NCBI RefSeq assembly: GCF_041435215.1
Contig: NZ_CP108394.1
Location: 3,658,001 to 3,722,000 of the forward strand
DNA length: 64,000 nucleotides
Direction: 5' to 3'
DNA from: Streptomyces sp. NBC_01314
GTDB lineage: Bacteria; Actinomycetota; Actinomycetes; Streptomycetales; Streptomycetaceae
The stretch's first letter is position 1. Each line of letters opens with the position of its first letter. Under the pieces are notes generated by a model. That model was given only the letters and a program-made list of their open reading frames with translations, did no database searches and had not been told where the DNA came from. The position numbers and the translations under genes were made by a program. This document shows, in pieces, positions 34,687 to 47,185 of this stretch.

Positions 34687-36264
34687 ATGCCGTCCTACCT
34701 GTCGCCGGGCGTCTACGTCGAGGAGGTGGCCAGCGGCTCGCGTCCCATCGAGGGTGTGGGCACCTCGGTGGCCGCCTTCGTCGGCCTGGCCCCGACCGGT
34801 CCGCTGAACGAGCCGACCCTGGTGACCAACTGGTCCCAGTACGTCGCCGCCTTCGGCGAGTTCACCGACGGCTACTACCTCGCGCACTCGGTGTACGGGT
34901 TCTTCAACAACGGCGGCAGCGCCGCGTACGTCGTCCGGGTCGGCGGCACGCACCAGGGCGGCGCGTCCGCCGGTGGCCCGGCAGCCGTGACGGGTGCCGC
35001 CGCGCCGGCCGCGCTGCCGCCGGGCGAGCCGAAGCAGCTGGGCACGTTCAGCGTGACCGCCATCGCGGGCGGTTCGCTGAGCGTCGAGGTCGCCGACCCC
35101 GAGGGCGAGGGTCCGGCCGAGCGGTTCAAGCTGGTCGTCAAGGACGGCGACAAGGCCGTGGAGACGTTCGACGTGACCGCCAAGAAGGGCGGCCGCAACT
35201 ACGTCGTCACCCAGGTCAAGGAGCGCTCCAAGCTCATCACGGTCCAGGAGACGGCACCGGCCGCGCAGCTCGCGCGCCCCGACAACCAGACCGTGGCGCT
35301 GGCGGCCCCCGCCGCCCCGGCCGCCGTCACGCCCGCCGCGACGGACGACGGTCACCCCGGCCCGGCCGAGTACCTCGGCGACTCCGCCGACCGCACCGGC
35401 TTCGGCGGCCTGGAGGCCGTTGACGAGATCTCGATGGTCGCCGTGCCCGACCTGATGGCCGCCTACCAGCGCGGCGTGATCGACCTGGAGGCCGTCAAGG
35501 CCGTCCAGCTCGGTCTGATCGCGCACTGCGAGCTGATGGGCGACCGCGTCGCCGTCATCGACCCGCCGCCCGGCCTCAACGCCCGGCAGATACGGGTCTG
35601 GCGCCAGGAGACCGCCGGGTACGACTCCAAGTACGCGGCCCTCTACTACCCCTGGATCAAGGTCTTCGACCCGGCCTCCGGCCAGTCCCGCGTCATCCCG
35701 CCGAGCGGCCACGTCGCCGGTGTCTGGGCCCGCAACGACTTCGAGCGCGGTGTGCACAAGGCGCCCGCCAACGAGGTCGTACGCGGCGCGGTCGACCTGG
35801 AGCTGCAGATCACCCGCGGCGAGCAGGACCTCCTCAACCCCATCGGCGTGAACTGCATCCGCGCCTTCCCGGGCCGAGGCATCCGCGTCTGGGGCGCCCG
35901 CACCATGTCGTCCGACCCGGCCTGGCGCTACCTCAACATCCGCAGGTACTTCAACTACCTGGAGGAGTCGATCCTGATCGGCACCCAGTGGGTGGTGTTC
36001 GAGCCGAACGACCACGCGCTGTGGGCCCGGATCCGGCGCAACGTCTCGGCGTTCCTGGTCAACGAGTGGCGCAGCGGCGCCCTCTTCGGCCAGCGGCCCG
36101 AGGACGCGTACTACGTCAAGTGCGACGAGGAGACCAACCCGCCGGAGTCGGTCGACCTCGGCCGGGTCATCTGCGAGATCGGCATCGCCCCGGTCAAGCC
36201 CGCCGAGTTCGTGATCTTCCGGCTGGCCCAGTTCTCCAGCGGCAACGGTGAGCTGGAGGAGTAG
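34687..36264 (+). CDS. Contractile sheath protein of the injection system (tail sheath family)
   Basis: 525 residues. Starts PSYLSPGVYVEEVASGSRPIEGVGTSVAAF (opening of phage tail sheath proteins) and includes FGEFTDGYYLAHSVYGFFNNGG. The variable outer insertion is Ala/Pro/Val-rich (about 95-235). The C-terminal domain that interlocks subunits has WRYLNIRRYFNYLEESI and TQWVVFEPNDHALWARIRRNVSAFL. It polymerises around the tube and contracts to drive it forward. AAGGAG stands before the ATG. First gene of the long structural operon. Confidence 0.96.
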   Translation: MPSYLSPGVYVEEVASGSRPIEGVGTSVAAFVGLAPTGPLNEPTLVTNWSQYVAAFGEFTDGYYLAHSVYGFFNNGGSAAYVVRVGGTHQGGASAGGPAAVTGAAAPAALPPGEPKQLGTFSVTAIAGGSLSVEVADPEGEGPAERFKLVVKDGDKAVETFDVTAKKGGRNYVVTQVKERSKLITVQETAPAAQLARPDNQTVALAAPAAPAAVTPAATDDGHPGPAEYLGDSADRTGFGGLEAVDEISMVAVPDLMAAYQRGVIDLEAVKAVQLGLIAHCELMGDRVAVIDPPPGLNARQIRVWRQETAGYDSKYAALYYPWIKVFDPASGQSRVIPPSGHVAGVWARNDFERGVHKAPANEVVRGAVDLELQITRGEQDLLNPIGVNCIRAFPGRGIRVWGARTMSSDPAWRYLNIRRYFNYLEESILIGTQWVVFEPNDHALWARIRRNVSAFLVNEWRSGALFGQRPEDAYYVKCDEETNPPESVDLGRVICEIGIAPVKPAEFVIFRLAQFSSGNGELEE

Positions 36265-36350
36265 GCCGTCCGGCCCGCTCCTACCTGCGTTCGCACACCA
36301 GTCGTTCCGCAAGCCCCTTGCCCCTGCCCCCTCAGAAGGACACAGAACAG

Positions 36351-36794
36351 ATGAGTCTCGCGCCGGGTGACGCCCTTACCTCACACAATTTCGGCCTCCA
36401 GATCGACGGGGTGATGGTCGAGTACCTCGCGGAGGTCAGCGGCCTCACCCTCGAACAGGACGTCATCACGTACCAGCAGAACTCCGCCCAGGGCCGGCCC
36501 GAGGTCAACCTTCTGCCCGGTGTGCAGAAGAACGGGCAGTGCACCGTGGTCCGCGGTATGACCCAGTCGGCCGCGTTCAACACGTGGATCAACGACTCCA
36601 TCAACGGTCAGATGAGTTCCGCCCGTAAGAACGCGTCCATCATCATGATGGATTATCAGAACAATCCGGTGAAGCGGTACAACATGCGCAACGCCTGGTG
36701 CAGCAAGATCGACGCGAGCACCCTCAAGGCCGGCGAGGCGGCCGCGCTCACCGAGACCGTGACCATCGTCTTCGAAGAACTGGTCATCGAGTAA
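36351..36794 (+). CDS. Inner tube protein (T4 gp19/Afp1-like tail tube family)
   Basis: 147 residues. Pattern HNFGLQIDGVMVEYLAEVSGLTLEQDVITYQQ and later KNASIIMMDYQNNPVKRYNMRNAWCSKIDASTLKAGE are typical for the phage T4-type tube family (DUF conserved virus tail tube). Hexamers stack to make the hollow tube. ATG 36351 is chosen; AGAAGGA lies about eleven bases upstream. Its stop TAA shares a base with the ATG of the next gene, showing tight coupling. Confidence 0.94.
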   Translation: MSLAPGDALTSHNFGLQIDGVMVEYLAEVSGLTLEQDVITYQQNSAQGRPEVNLLPGVQKNGQCTVVRGMTQSAAFNTWINDSINGQMSSARKNASIIMMDYQNNPVKRYNMRNAWCSKIDASTLKAGEAAALTETVTIVFEELVIE

Positions 36795-37375
36795 TGCGGC
36801 GTACGACTGCCAGGGCGGGCGCGGGCTCGATCGTGGACGTAGCGGGTCCGGGTGCGGGCGCGGGGGCAGTGGGCCCGGAGCCGGTGGCGGGTGCGGGCAT
36901 GGGTGTGGGTGTGGGGACGGGCGCGGGTGAGGGAGTGGCTCCGGCCGTGTCCGCATCCGCCCCGGTCTCCGCGCCGGCCCCGGCCGTCGCGCCGGTGGCG
37001 CAGCGGCTGCGGACGGAGTTCCCGTTCGAGCTGCCGCGCGGCTACGTCGACGAGGCGGGGAACGTCCACCGGGAGGGCGTGATGCGTCTCGCCACCGCCC
37101 GGGACGAGCTGATCCCGCTCCGGGACGTGCGCGTCCAGGAGAACCCGGCCTATCTGTCGGTCGTGCTGCTCGGCCGGGTCATCACCCGGCTCGGCAATCT
37201 GGCGATGGTCCACGACGGGATCGTGGAGAACATGTTCGCGTCCGACCTCGCGTTCCTGCAGGACTTCTACCGGCAGGTCAACGCGGAGGGTCACACCCGT
37301 GCGGCCGTGGAGTGCCCCCACTGCTCCGAGCCCTTCGAGGTCGAACTCGGCGGGAGCCGCCTGGGGGAATCGTGA
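36794..37375 (+). CDS. Tail assembly-type protein with C-terminal CxxC motif
   Basis: 193 residues. The first 70 residues are an Ala/Gly/Val/Pro low-complexity extension; the core starts at LRTEFPFELPRGYVDEAGNVHREG and runs through RDELIPLRD and NPAYLSVVLLGRVITRLGNL, a pattern of phage tail assembly proteins found beside tube genes. CPHCSEPFEVEL near the C-terminus could be half of a zinc site. ATG 36794 overlaps the tube gene stop. The exact role, perhaps chaperoning tube or tape-measure assembly, is inferred from position. Confidence 0.75.
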   Translation: MRRTTARAGAGSIVDVAGPGAGAGAVGPEPVAGAGMGVGVGTGAGEGVAPAVSASAPVSAPAPAVAPVAQRLRTEFPFELPRGYVDEAGNVHREGVMRLATARDELIPLRDVRVQENPAYLSVVLLGRVITRLGNLAMVHDGIVENMFASDLAFLQDFYRQVNAEGHTRAAVECPHCSEPFEVELGGSRLGES

Positions 37376-37530
37376 CGTACGCGACCGACCGGCTGCATGA
37401 GGAGATCGCGTACGTCGCCTACCACTTCCACTGGGGCTTCGAGGAGATCCTCGACCTCGAACACCACGACCGCCGCCGCTACACCGAACAGATCGCGTCC
37501 CTCGTGACACGGGGCGGGGCGGAGGGCTGA
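37372..37530 (+). CDS. 52-residue conserved small CIS protein (DUF6760-like)
   Basis: Begins MTYATDRLHEEIAYVAYHFHW and continues EEILDLEHHDRRRYTEQIASL, a helical pattern that in phage and CIS clusters follows tail assembly genes, similar to the GpE/T4-like small tail proteins that end in an R-x-x-W/Y-x-E-Q motif. GTG 37372 overlaps the preceding stop as GTGA. Together with the previous gene this may be the tape-measure chaperone pair; no experimental function is known to me. Confidence 0.8.
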   Translation: MTYATDRLHEEIAYVAYHFHWGFEEILDLEHHDRRRYTEQIASLVTRGGAEG

Positions 37531-37533
37531 CAC

Positions 37534-41406
<3,873 letters not shown>

Positions 41407-41488
41407 CCACCACCGCCCCGCCACGGACCCACCGCCGACCCGTCACCGACCCGCCGCCGACCCAGCACCACCAGAAAGGCCCTCCCCG

Positions 41489-41914
41489 ATGCCCCGCGAT
41501 CTCGACCCGGGCTCCACCATCTTCTTCACGCTGACGATCGACGGCGAGAGCCTCGGTTACTTCAACGGGTGTGAAGGGCTGTCCTCGACGGTGGAGATCG
41601 AGCAACGCCAGGAGGGCGGGAACAACGGGTTCGTCTGGCAGTTCCCGTCGCGTGTGACGTTCTCGAACATCCGGCTGACGAGGCCGCTGACACCGGACAC
41701 GGCGAAGGTCGCGGCGTGGATCTCGTCCGTGGCGACGGGCGTGAAGCGGCCCACGGCCCAGATCGCGGCGCTGCGCGCGGACGGCTCGGAGGTGGCGCAC
41801 TGGGGGCTGATCGACGTCCTGCCGGTGAGCTGGCAGGGGCCGTCCCTCGACCCGGCGAACCCGAGCGTGGCGACCGAGGTCCTGGAGATCACGCACCACG
41901 GGTTCACGGACTGA
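41489..41914 (+). CDS. Second tube-family protein, probable tube initiator on the baseplate
   Basis: 141 residues. DPGSTIFFTLTIDGESLGYFNGCEGLSS matches the tail tube family, and the middle has VTFSNIRLTRPLTPDTAKVAAWI, typical for phage tail proteins of the gp19 fold. It differs clearly from the main tube protein. In Afp-type systems an extra tube-like protein sits between spike and tube, which fits the position here just before the LysM and spike genes. GAAAGG precedes the ATG. Confidence 0.88.
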   Translation: MPRDLDPGSTIFFTLTIDGESLGYFNGCEGLSSTVEIEQRQEGGNNGFVWQFPSRVTFSNIRLTRPLTPDTAKVAAWISSVATGVKRPTAQIAALRADGSEVAHWGLIDVLPVSWQGPSLDPANPSVATEVLEITHHGFTD

Positions 41915-41928
41915 GGGGCGGACAGAAC

Positions 41929-42654
41929 ATGGCGAAGGGCAGCAAGGGCGGCGCCGGCAAGAGTCTCGTGCGGGCCACACTGGCCATTCACGAGCCGCCG
42001 GTCGGGACGAGCACCACCCCGGGCGGGCTGAAGAAGACGTTCAACTTCGAGTTCAACCCGTCCGAACTGACGCTGCGCCAGGGCGCCCAGTGGAAGAGGA
42101 CGACGAGCGCGGCCGTACGCGACGGCGCGCTGCCGGAGTTCATGGGCCCCGATCCCCGGGAGATGAACGTCGAGATCTTCCTCGACTCCTCCGACAAGCC
42201 GAGCGGCACCACCGTGCTGAAGAAGGTGGACACGCTGCTGTCGTGCTGCGAGGTGACCGCCAAGAGCCTCGCCGCGAAGCAGCCGTCGCCGCCCTGGGTG
42301 GTGTTCCAGTGGGGGTCGTTCTCGACGGCCCGTTTCACCGCGTACGTCAGTTCCGTGGACGTCACGTACTCCCTGTTCGGGACGACCGGGGTGCCGATCC
42401 GGGCCGCCTGCCGGATGACGCTGCACGAGATCCCGAGCCGGACCGAGGGGCAGAACCCGACGTCGGGCGCGCTCACCGCACGGAGCGTGCACCGGGTCGT
42501 GGCGGGTGACTCGTTGCAGTCGCTGGCGTGGCGGGAGTACGGGAACGCGTCCGCGTGGCGGGCGATCGCGGAGGCGAACGACATCGACGACCCCACGCAC
42601 CTGCCCACCGGCATCGAGCTCGTTCTTCCGGCGGCCGGGGAGGTGGGCTACTGA
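41929..42654 (+). CDS. LysM-containing baseplate hub protein (Afp7/gp53-like)
   Basis: 241 residues. The N-terminal domain has FNFEFNPSELTLRQGAQWK and FMGPDPREMNVEIFLDSSD, characteristic of CIS proteins that join tube initiator and spike. The C-terminal LysM domain (about 188-237) reads HRVVAGDSLQSLAWREYGN and AIAEANDIDDPTHLPTGIELVLP; here it binds within the baseplate and not to a cell wall. ATG 41929 is chosen with GAGGGGCG upstream. Its TGA overlaps the spike ATG. Confidence 0.92.
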   Translation: MAKGSKGGAGKSLVRATLAIHEPPVGTSTTPGGLKKTFNFEFNPSELTLRQGAQWKRTTSAAVRDGALPEFMGPDPREMNVEIFLDSSDKPSGTTVLKKVDTLLSCCEVTAKSLAAKQPSPPWVVFQWGSFSTARFTAYVSSVDVTYSLFGTTGVPIRAACRMTLHEIPSRTEGQNPTSGALTARSVHRVVAGDSLQSLAWREYGNASAWRAIAEANDIDDPTHLPTGIELVLPAAGEVGY

Positions 42655-44555
42655 TGGTGAAGCCGTCCTTCTCGAACATCGTCAAGGTCACCATCGACGG
42701 CAAGGAACTGCCGTCCGACTACGCCGATCTGCTGGTCGGCGGCTGGGTCGATCTCGGGGCCGGGGTACCCGGCGCGTTCCGGCTCACGTTCCGGGACCCG
42801 CACGGGCTGCTGCTGGGCAAACTGAACGTCAGGTTCGGCTCCCTGGTGGTCATCGCGCCCGTGGCCGGCGGGCAGGGCGCGGCGAACCCGGTGCTCACCG
42901 GCGAGGTCACCGGTATGGAGACCGACTACGACGGCACCGGCACCTTCACCGTCGTCCGCGGCTACGACGCGGGCCACCGGCTGATGCGGGTGCGCAGGGT
43001 CGCGGCGTACCGCAACCAGACCGCCGCCGACATCGCCCGCAAGCTGGCGACGATGAACGGCGTCCCGGTCGGGCAGGTGCAGTCCACCAAGACCGTCTAC
43101 GACTTCATCAGCCAGTCCAATGTGACGGACTGGGACTTCCTGGCGCGGCTCGCCGACGAGAACGAGATGGTGATGTCGCTGGACGCCAAGGGGAAGTTCC
43201 AGTTCGTCAAGCCGAAGCCGGCGTCGGGCGCGCCCCCGACGAGCGCCCCCGGTCAGAAGAGCCCCTTCGAGCTCAAGGCCGGTGTCGACATCCTGCGCTG
43301 CCGGGCCGCCGTCACCGCCGCCGACCAGGTCGACAAGGTCGAGGCGCGCGGCTGGAACGTCACGACGAAGAAGAAGCTCACCGCGATGACGAAGGCGAGC
43401 GCCAACCCCGGTATCGCCATCGGCACCACCCCGCAGAAGGCGGCGAACCCGTTCAAGGCCGCCAAGCTGGTGGAGACCGACACCCCGTACGACCTCCAGA
43501 GCGAGGTCACGCACGCCGCCGCATCCCTCGCCGACGACATCACCTCCGCCTTCGCCGAGCTGGAGGTGATGGTGCGCGGCAACCCGCTGCTGCGCCCCGG
43601 TGTTCCGATCACGCTCTCCGACGTGGGCTCCCCGTTCGAGGGCAAGTACACCTGCACCTCCGTTCGGCACACCTTCGGCGACGGCAGCCACTACGAGACC
43701 TGGGTGACCGTCAGCGGCCGGCAGTGGCGCTCGCTGTTCGGCCTGACGTCGGGGGGCGGTACGGCGGCGCCGCGGCTGCCCAGTGTGGCCAACGCCCTCG
43801 TCACCGACGTACAGGATCCGCTGAAGCAGGGCCGGGTGAAGCTGCAGTTCCCGTGGCTGGACGACGCATATGTCAGTGACTGGACGCGGACCGTGCAGAT
43901 GGGTGGCAAGGGCGGCGGCGGGATCTTCCCGCTGGACGTCGGCGACGAGGTGCTGGTCGCCTTCGACCGGGGCGCGCTCGACCACCCGTTCGTCATCGGC
44001 GGCCTCTACAACGGCGTCGACAAACCGACCCCCGTTAAGGACGTGTGGCTGCACGACCCGGTCAAGAAGAAGGCGATCCGGCACACCCTGTCCGACCGGG
44101 AGGGCAACCGGGTCGACCTGCTCAGCCAGCAGACCGGCCTGCGCAAGCAGGGCGTACGCATCGCCAGCGGCAACGATCGGCTGATCATCAATCTCGACCG
44201 GACGAAGACCGAGATCACGGTGGACAGCAAGGGTGCCGTCAGCATCACCGGCGGTACCTCGGTGTCGGTGAAGGCCGGGACCGATCTGACGCTGAGCGCG
44301 CTGCGGTCCGTGACCATCAGGAGCGGCGGGCCGCTCAACCTCCAGGGCCAGGGCATGGTCGGCCTCCGGTCGCTCGGCGGCGCGGTCAACATCAACGCGG
44401 TGGGCGCCATCGCCATGAGCGCGGCCGGTGCCGCGACGATCAGCGCGGCCGGAACCGTGCAGATCAACGCCGTCGGCCAGGCGGCGCTGCGGGCGGCCAA
44501 CGTCGACATCACGGGCATCGTGCTGGTCAACAAGAAGCCGTACCCGATCCCGTGA
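42654..44555 (+). CDS. Spike protein of the injection system (gp27/gp5, VgrG-like; Afp8-like)
   Basis: 633 residues. The N-terminal gp27-like part (about 1-370) includes YDAGHRLMRVRRVAAY and QTAADIARKLA. The gp5-like OB-fold (about 380-465) has DPLKQGRVKLQFPWLDD and GDEVLVAFDRGALDHPFVIGGLYNG. The C-terminal part is a repetitive beta-helix needle (INAVGAIAMSAAGAATISAA) that ends in KKPYPIP. No lysozyme or toxin domain is fused and no PAAR tip gene follows. Trimer forms the puncturing needle. GGGAGG precedes ATG 42654. Confidence 0.95.
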   Translation: MVKPSFSNIVKVTIDGKELPSDYADLLVGGWVDLGAGVPGAFRLTFRDPHGLLLGKLNVRFGSLVVIAPVAGGQGAANPVLTGEVTGMETDYDGTGTFTVVRGYDAGHRLMRVRRVAAYRNQTAADIARKLATMNGVPVGQVQSTKTVYDFISQSNVTDWDFLARLADENEMVMSLDAKGKFQFVKPKPASGAPPTSAPGQKSPFELKAGVDILRCRAAVTAADQVDKVEARGWNVTTKKKLTAMTKASANPGIAIGTTPQKAANPFKAAKLVETDTPYDLQSEVTHAAASLADDITSAFAELEVMVRGNPLLRPGVPITLSDVGSPFEGKYTCTSVRHTFGDGSHYETWVTVSGRQWRSLFGLTSGGGTAAPRLPSVANALVTDVQDPLKQGRVKLQFPWLDDAYVSDWTRTVQMGGKGGGGIFPLDVGDEVLVAFDRGALDHPFVIGGLYNGVDKPTPVKDVWLHDPVKKKAIRHTLSDREGNRVDLLSQQTGLRKQGVRIASGNDRLIINLDRTKTEITVDSKGAVSITGGTSVSVKAGTDLTLSALRSVTIRSGGPLNLQGQGMVGLRSLGGAVNINAVGAIAMSAAGAATISAAGTVQINAVGQAALRAANVDITGIVLVNKKPYPIP

Positions 44556-44644
44556 CGGCTCGGCGAACGCTCACGAGAACACGTACTTCAGAGACTTCGG
44601 AAGCGACTTCGGAAGCGACTTCAAAAAGAAGGGTGGCCCGCTGA
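44552..44644 (+). CDS. Candidate 30-residue coupling ORF between spike and gp25-like genes
   Basis: GTG 44552 overlaps the spike stop (GTGA), and its TGA (44642-44644) shares a base with the ATG of the next gene. The peptide is Arg/Thr/Ser-rich with a repeated SEAT unit that comes from the 12-base DNA repeats at 44593. Weak ribosome binding site. It may be a translational bridge and not a functional protein; the alternative is chance. Confidence 0.35.
   Translation: MTARRTLTRTRTSETSEATSEATSKRRVAR
44593..44622 (+). repeat. 12-base direct repeats before the gp25-like gene
   Basis: GACTTCGGAAGC occurs at 44593-44604 and 44605-44616, followed by a partial third copy at 44617. Confidence 0.85.
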
Positions 44645-45087
44645 TGGCCGAGCAGTTCGTCGGATCCGGCTGGGCGTTCCCGCTGCGCATCGGGCCCACC
44701 GGGGGCATCGCCCTGGTCAGCGGGGAGCGCGAGGTCGAGGAGGCCATCCGGCTCGTGCTGGCCACCGCGCCGGGTGAGCGGCCGATGCGCCCCGAGTTCG
44801 GCTGCGCCATCCACGACCTGGTGTTCGCGCCGGTCAACGAGGCGACCGCCGGCCGTATCCAGCACGAGGTGTACGCGAGCCTCGACCGCTGGGAGCCGCG
44901 GATCGAGGTGACCGACGTCGACGTGACGGCGGGCGCCGACCAGGGCGTCCTCTTCATCGACGTCCGCTATGCGATCCGCGGCACCAACAACCCGCGCAGC
45001 CTGGTCTTCCCGTTCTACGTCATCCCCTCCCACGACGAGCCGGACCTGGCTTCCGAAGGCTCCGACCGTCCCGAAAGCGACCGCTGA
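44644..45087 (+). CDS. Baseplate wedge protein, gp25-like (Afp9-like)
   Basis: 147 residues. GWAFPLRIGPTGGIALVSGEREVEEAIRLVL and GERPMRPEFGCAIHDLVFAP are the gp25/GPW lysozyme-like wedge signature; the family links sheath and baseplate. Short acidic tail. ATG 44644 has AAGGGTGG upstream. Its TGA overlaps the ATG of the following baseplate gene. Confidence 0.95.
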   Translation: MAEQFVGSGWAFPLRIGPTGGIALVSGEREVEEAIRLVLATAPGERPMRPEFGCAIHDLVFAPVNEATAGRIQHEVYASLDRWEPRIEVTDVDVTAGADQGVLFIDVRYAIRGTNNPRSLVFPFYVIPSHDEPDLASEGSDRPESDR

Positions 45088-47045
45088 TGGCCCTGCCCTC
45101 CCCGAACCTCGACGACCGCCGCTTCCAGCAGTTCGTCGACGACGCCAAGCGCTACATCCAGCAGCGCGCCCCGGAGTGGACCGACCACAACGTCTCCGAC
45201 CCCGGCGTCACCCTGGTGGAGACGGTCGCCCACATGGCCGACCAGATCGTCTACCGGCTCAACCGGGTGCCGGAGAAGAACCATCTGGCGTTCCTGGACC
45301 TGGTGGGCATCACCCTCTTCCCGCCCTCGGCCGCCCGCACGGACGTGACCTTCTGGCTGTCCGCGCCGCAGGAGGAGCCGGTGCCACTGCCCGTGGGCAC
45401 CGAGGTCGCCACCCTGCGCACGGAGAGCGAGGAGGCGGTCGTCTTCGCCACCGAGCGCGAACTGTCCGTCGTGCCCTGCGAGTTGCGGCACCTGGTCACC
45501 CAGCGGCCCGGTGAGCCGGTCGCCGACCGGACGGCCGACCTCGCCGAGGGCAAGGACCTGATGTGCTTCGCCGAGTCCCCGCGGCCCGGCGACTGCATGC
45601 TGTTCGGGCTGACCGCCGCCGTGCCGTACTGCGCGATCGTGCTGGAACTGGACAGCGTGGTCGACGGCGTCGGCGTGGATCCGCGGCAGCCTCCGCTGGT
45701 CTGGGAGGCGTGGACCGAGGACGGCTGGACGGTGTGCGAGATCGACCGCGACGGCACGGGAGGCCTCAACCGGCCGGGCGAGGTGATCCTGCACATGCCG
45801 GGCGGGCACACCCTGTCCCGCACCGGCGGACAGGAGGCCGGCTGGCTGCGCTGCCGGGTCACCGAGCCCCTGCCCGGCCAGCCCTTCTACACCACCTCGC
45901 CGACGGTCCGCGCGGCCGAGGCCTTCACCATCGGCGGCACCACCACCGCCGTCCATGCCGAGACCGTGTACGACGAGGCCCTCGGCGAGTCCACCGGCCT
46001 GCCCGGACAGCGGCTGCGCCTGGCCCACTTCCCCGTGGTGGGCGACACCCCGCCCGTGGTGCTCCAGACCGCCGAGCACGACGGCTGGACCGACTGGGAC
46101 GTCGTCCCGTCCTTCGCCGCGTCCGCCTCCTACGACCGGCACATCACCCTCGACTCCGCCACCGGCGAGATCGCCTTCGGCCCGGCGGTACGGGAGCCCG
46201 ACGGCACCCTGCGCGAGTACGGCGCCGTCGCGCCCAAGGGCGCCGTCATCCGCGCCGTGCGCTACCGCACCGGCGGCGGCAGGGCCGGCAACGTCGCCCG
46301 GGGCGCCATCCGGGTGCTGCGCACCTCCGTCCCGTACGTCTCCGAGGTCGTCAACCGGGAAGCCGCGCGCGGCGGGGTGGACGCCGAGACCGTGGAGGAG
46401 GCGAAGGTCCGGGCCCCGATCACCCTGCGCGCCCAGGAACGCGCGGTGACCCTGCGCGACTACGAGGAACTCGCCCGCCGCGCGGCCCCCGAGACCGCCC
46501 GCATCACCTGTCTGGAGGGCGAGGAGGGCGAGCACGGGGCGTACGCGGTACGGGTGTTGGTGGTCCCGCAGGCCGTCCCCGACCCGGGCGGCCGCCTCCG
46601 CTTCGAGCAACTGGTCCCCGGCGACGCGCTGTTGCGCCGCATCACCCGTCACCTGGACGAACGCCGCCTGATCGGCACGCGTCTCGCGGTCGGTCCGCCC
46701 TTCTACCAGGGGATCACCGTCGTCGCGACGCTGCACGCCTTCCGCGGCACCGACACCGACCGGGTCCGCAGGCAGGCCCATGACGCGCTGTATCGCCACC
46801 TCGACCCGCTGACCGGCGGCGCCGACGGCCGCGGCTGGCCCTTCGGCCGCCCGGTCCAGTCCGGCGAGGTCTTCGCCGTCCTCCAACGCGTCCCCGGCGT
46901 CGAACTCGTCGACGACGTCCAGCTCCACCCCGCCGACCCCCTCACCGGCAAGCGCGGCGACCCCACCAACCGCATCGACCTCTCCCCGCCGTCCCTGGTC
47001 TTCTCCTTCGACCACCGCGTCCGAGTGATCGGGGACAAGCCATGA
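45087..47045 (+). CDS. Baseplate protein J-like wedge component (gp6/Afp11-like)
   Basis: 652 residues, typical of CIS baseplate assembly proteins. N-terminal part has YIQQRAPEWTDHNVSDPGVTLVETVAHMADQIVYRLNRVPEK; the central part carries the conserved J-type segment RYRTGGGRAGNVARGAI and the downstream PITLRAQERAVTLRDYEELAR. It forms the wedge ring around the spike. Start ATG 45087 overlaps the gp25-like stop, and its TGA overlaps the start of a 47-residue ORF. Confidence 0.95.
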   Translation: MALPSPNLDDRRFQQFVDDAKRYIQQRAPEWTDHNVSDPGVTLVETVAHMADQIVYRLNRVPEKNHLAFLDLVGITLFPPSAARTDVTFWLSAPQEEPVPLPVGTEVATLRTESEEAVVFATERELSVVPCELRHLVTQRPGEPVADRTADLAEGKDLMCFAESPRPGDCMLFGLTAAVPYCAIVLELDSVVDGVGVDPRQPPLVWEAWTEDGWTVCEIDRDGTGGLNRPGEVILHMPGGHTLSRTGGQEAGWLRCRVTEPLPGQPFYTTSPTVRAAEAFTIGGTTTAVHAETVYDEALGESTGLPGQRLRLAHFPVVGDTPPVVLQTAEHDGWTDWDVVPSFAASASYDRHITLDSATGEIAFGPAVREPDGTLREYGAVAPKGAVIRAVRYRTGGGRAGNVARGAIRVLRTSVPYVSEVVNREAARGGVDAETVEEAKVRAPITLRAQERAVTLRDYEELARRAAPETARITCLEGEEGEHGAYAVRVLVVPQAVPDPGGRLRFEQLVPGDALLRRITRHLDERRLIGTRLAVGPPFYQGITVVATLHAFRGTDTDRVRRQAHDALYRHLDPLTGGADGRGWPFGRPVQSGEVFAVLQRVPGVELVDDVQLHPADPLTGKRGDPTNRIDLSPPSLVFSFDHRVRVIGDKP

Positions 47046-47185
47046 CCCCCGCCGTTCACCCCGTGGGTGCCGCCCCCTCCGTGGGCGATCGTTCCGCTGG
47101 GCGGAACGGGAGGGCACAGCCTGTGGCGCCGGGCGCCGACGGGGCCCCCGCCGCGCAGGGCCACCGGGCTGGGGGCGCCCCATGA
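47042..47185 (+). CDS. 47-residue Ala/Gly/Pro-rich ORF bridging two baseplate genes
   Basis: ATG 47042 overlaps the previous stop as ATGA, and its own TGA (47183-47185) overlaps the ATG of the next gene as ATGA. The peptide (MTPAVHPVGAAPSV at its start, AQGHRAGGAP at its end) is low-complexity and unrecognised. Double overlap is what coupled genes look like in this operon, so it is probably translated, either as a small CIS component or simply to carry ribosomes to the next gene. Confidence 0.5.
   Translation: MTPAVHPVGAAPSVGDRSAGRNGRAQPVAPGADGAPAAQGHRAGGAP

Noticed and set aside
31451..34807. An 1118-codon open frame opposite the three anchor genes
   Set aside because: It is a high-GC shadow: it mirrors the anchor genes, repeats with them, and has Arg/His/Pro-rich, non-protein-like composition.
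44140..44555. Toxin domain fused to the spike C-terminus
   Set aside because: The sequence is a repetitive beta-helix ending in a short tail; no enzymatic motif is present.
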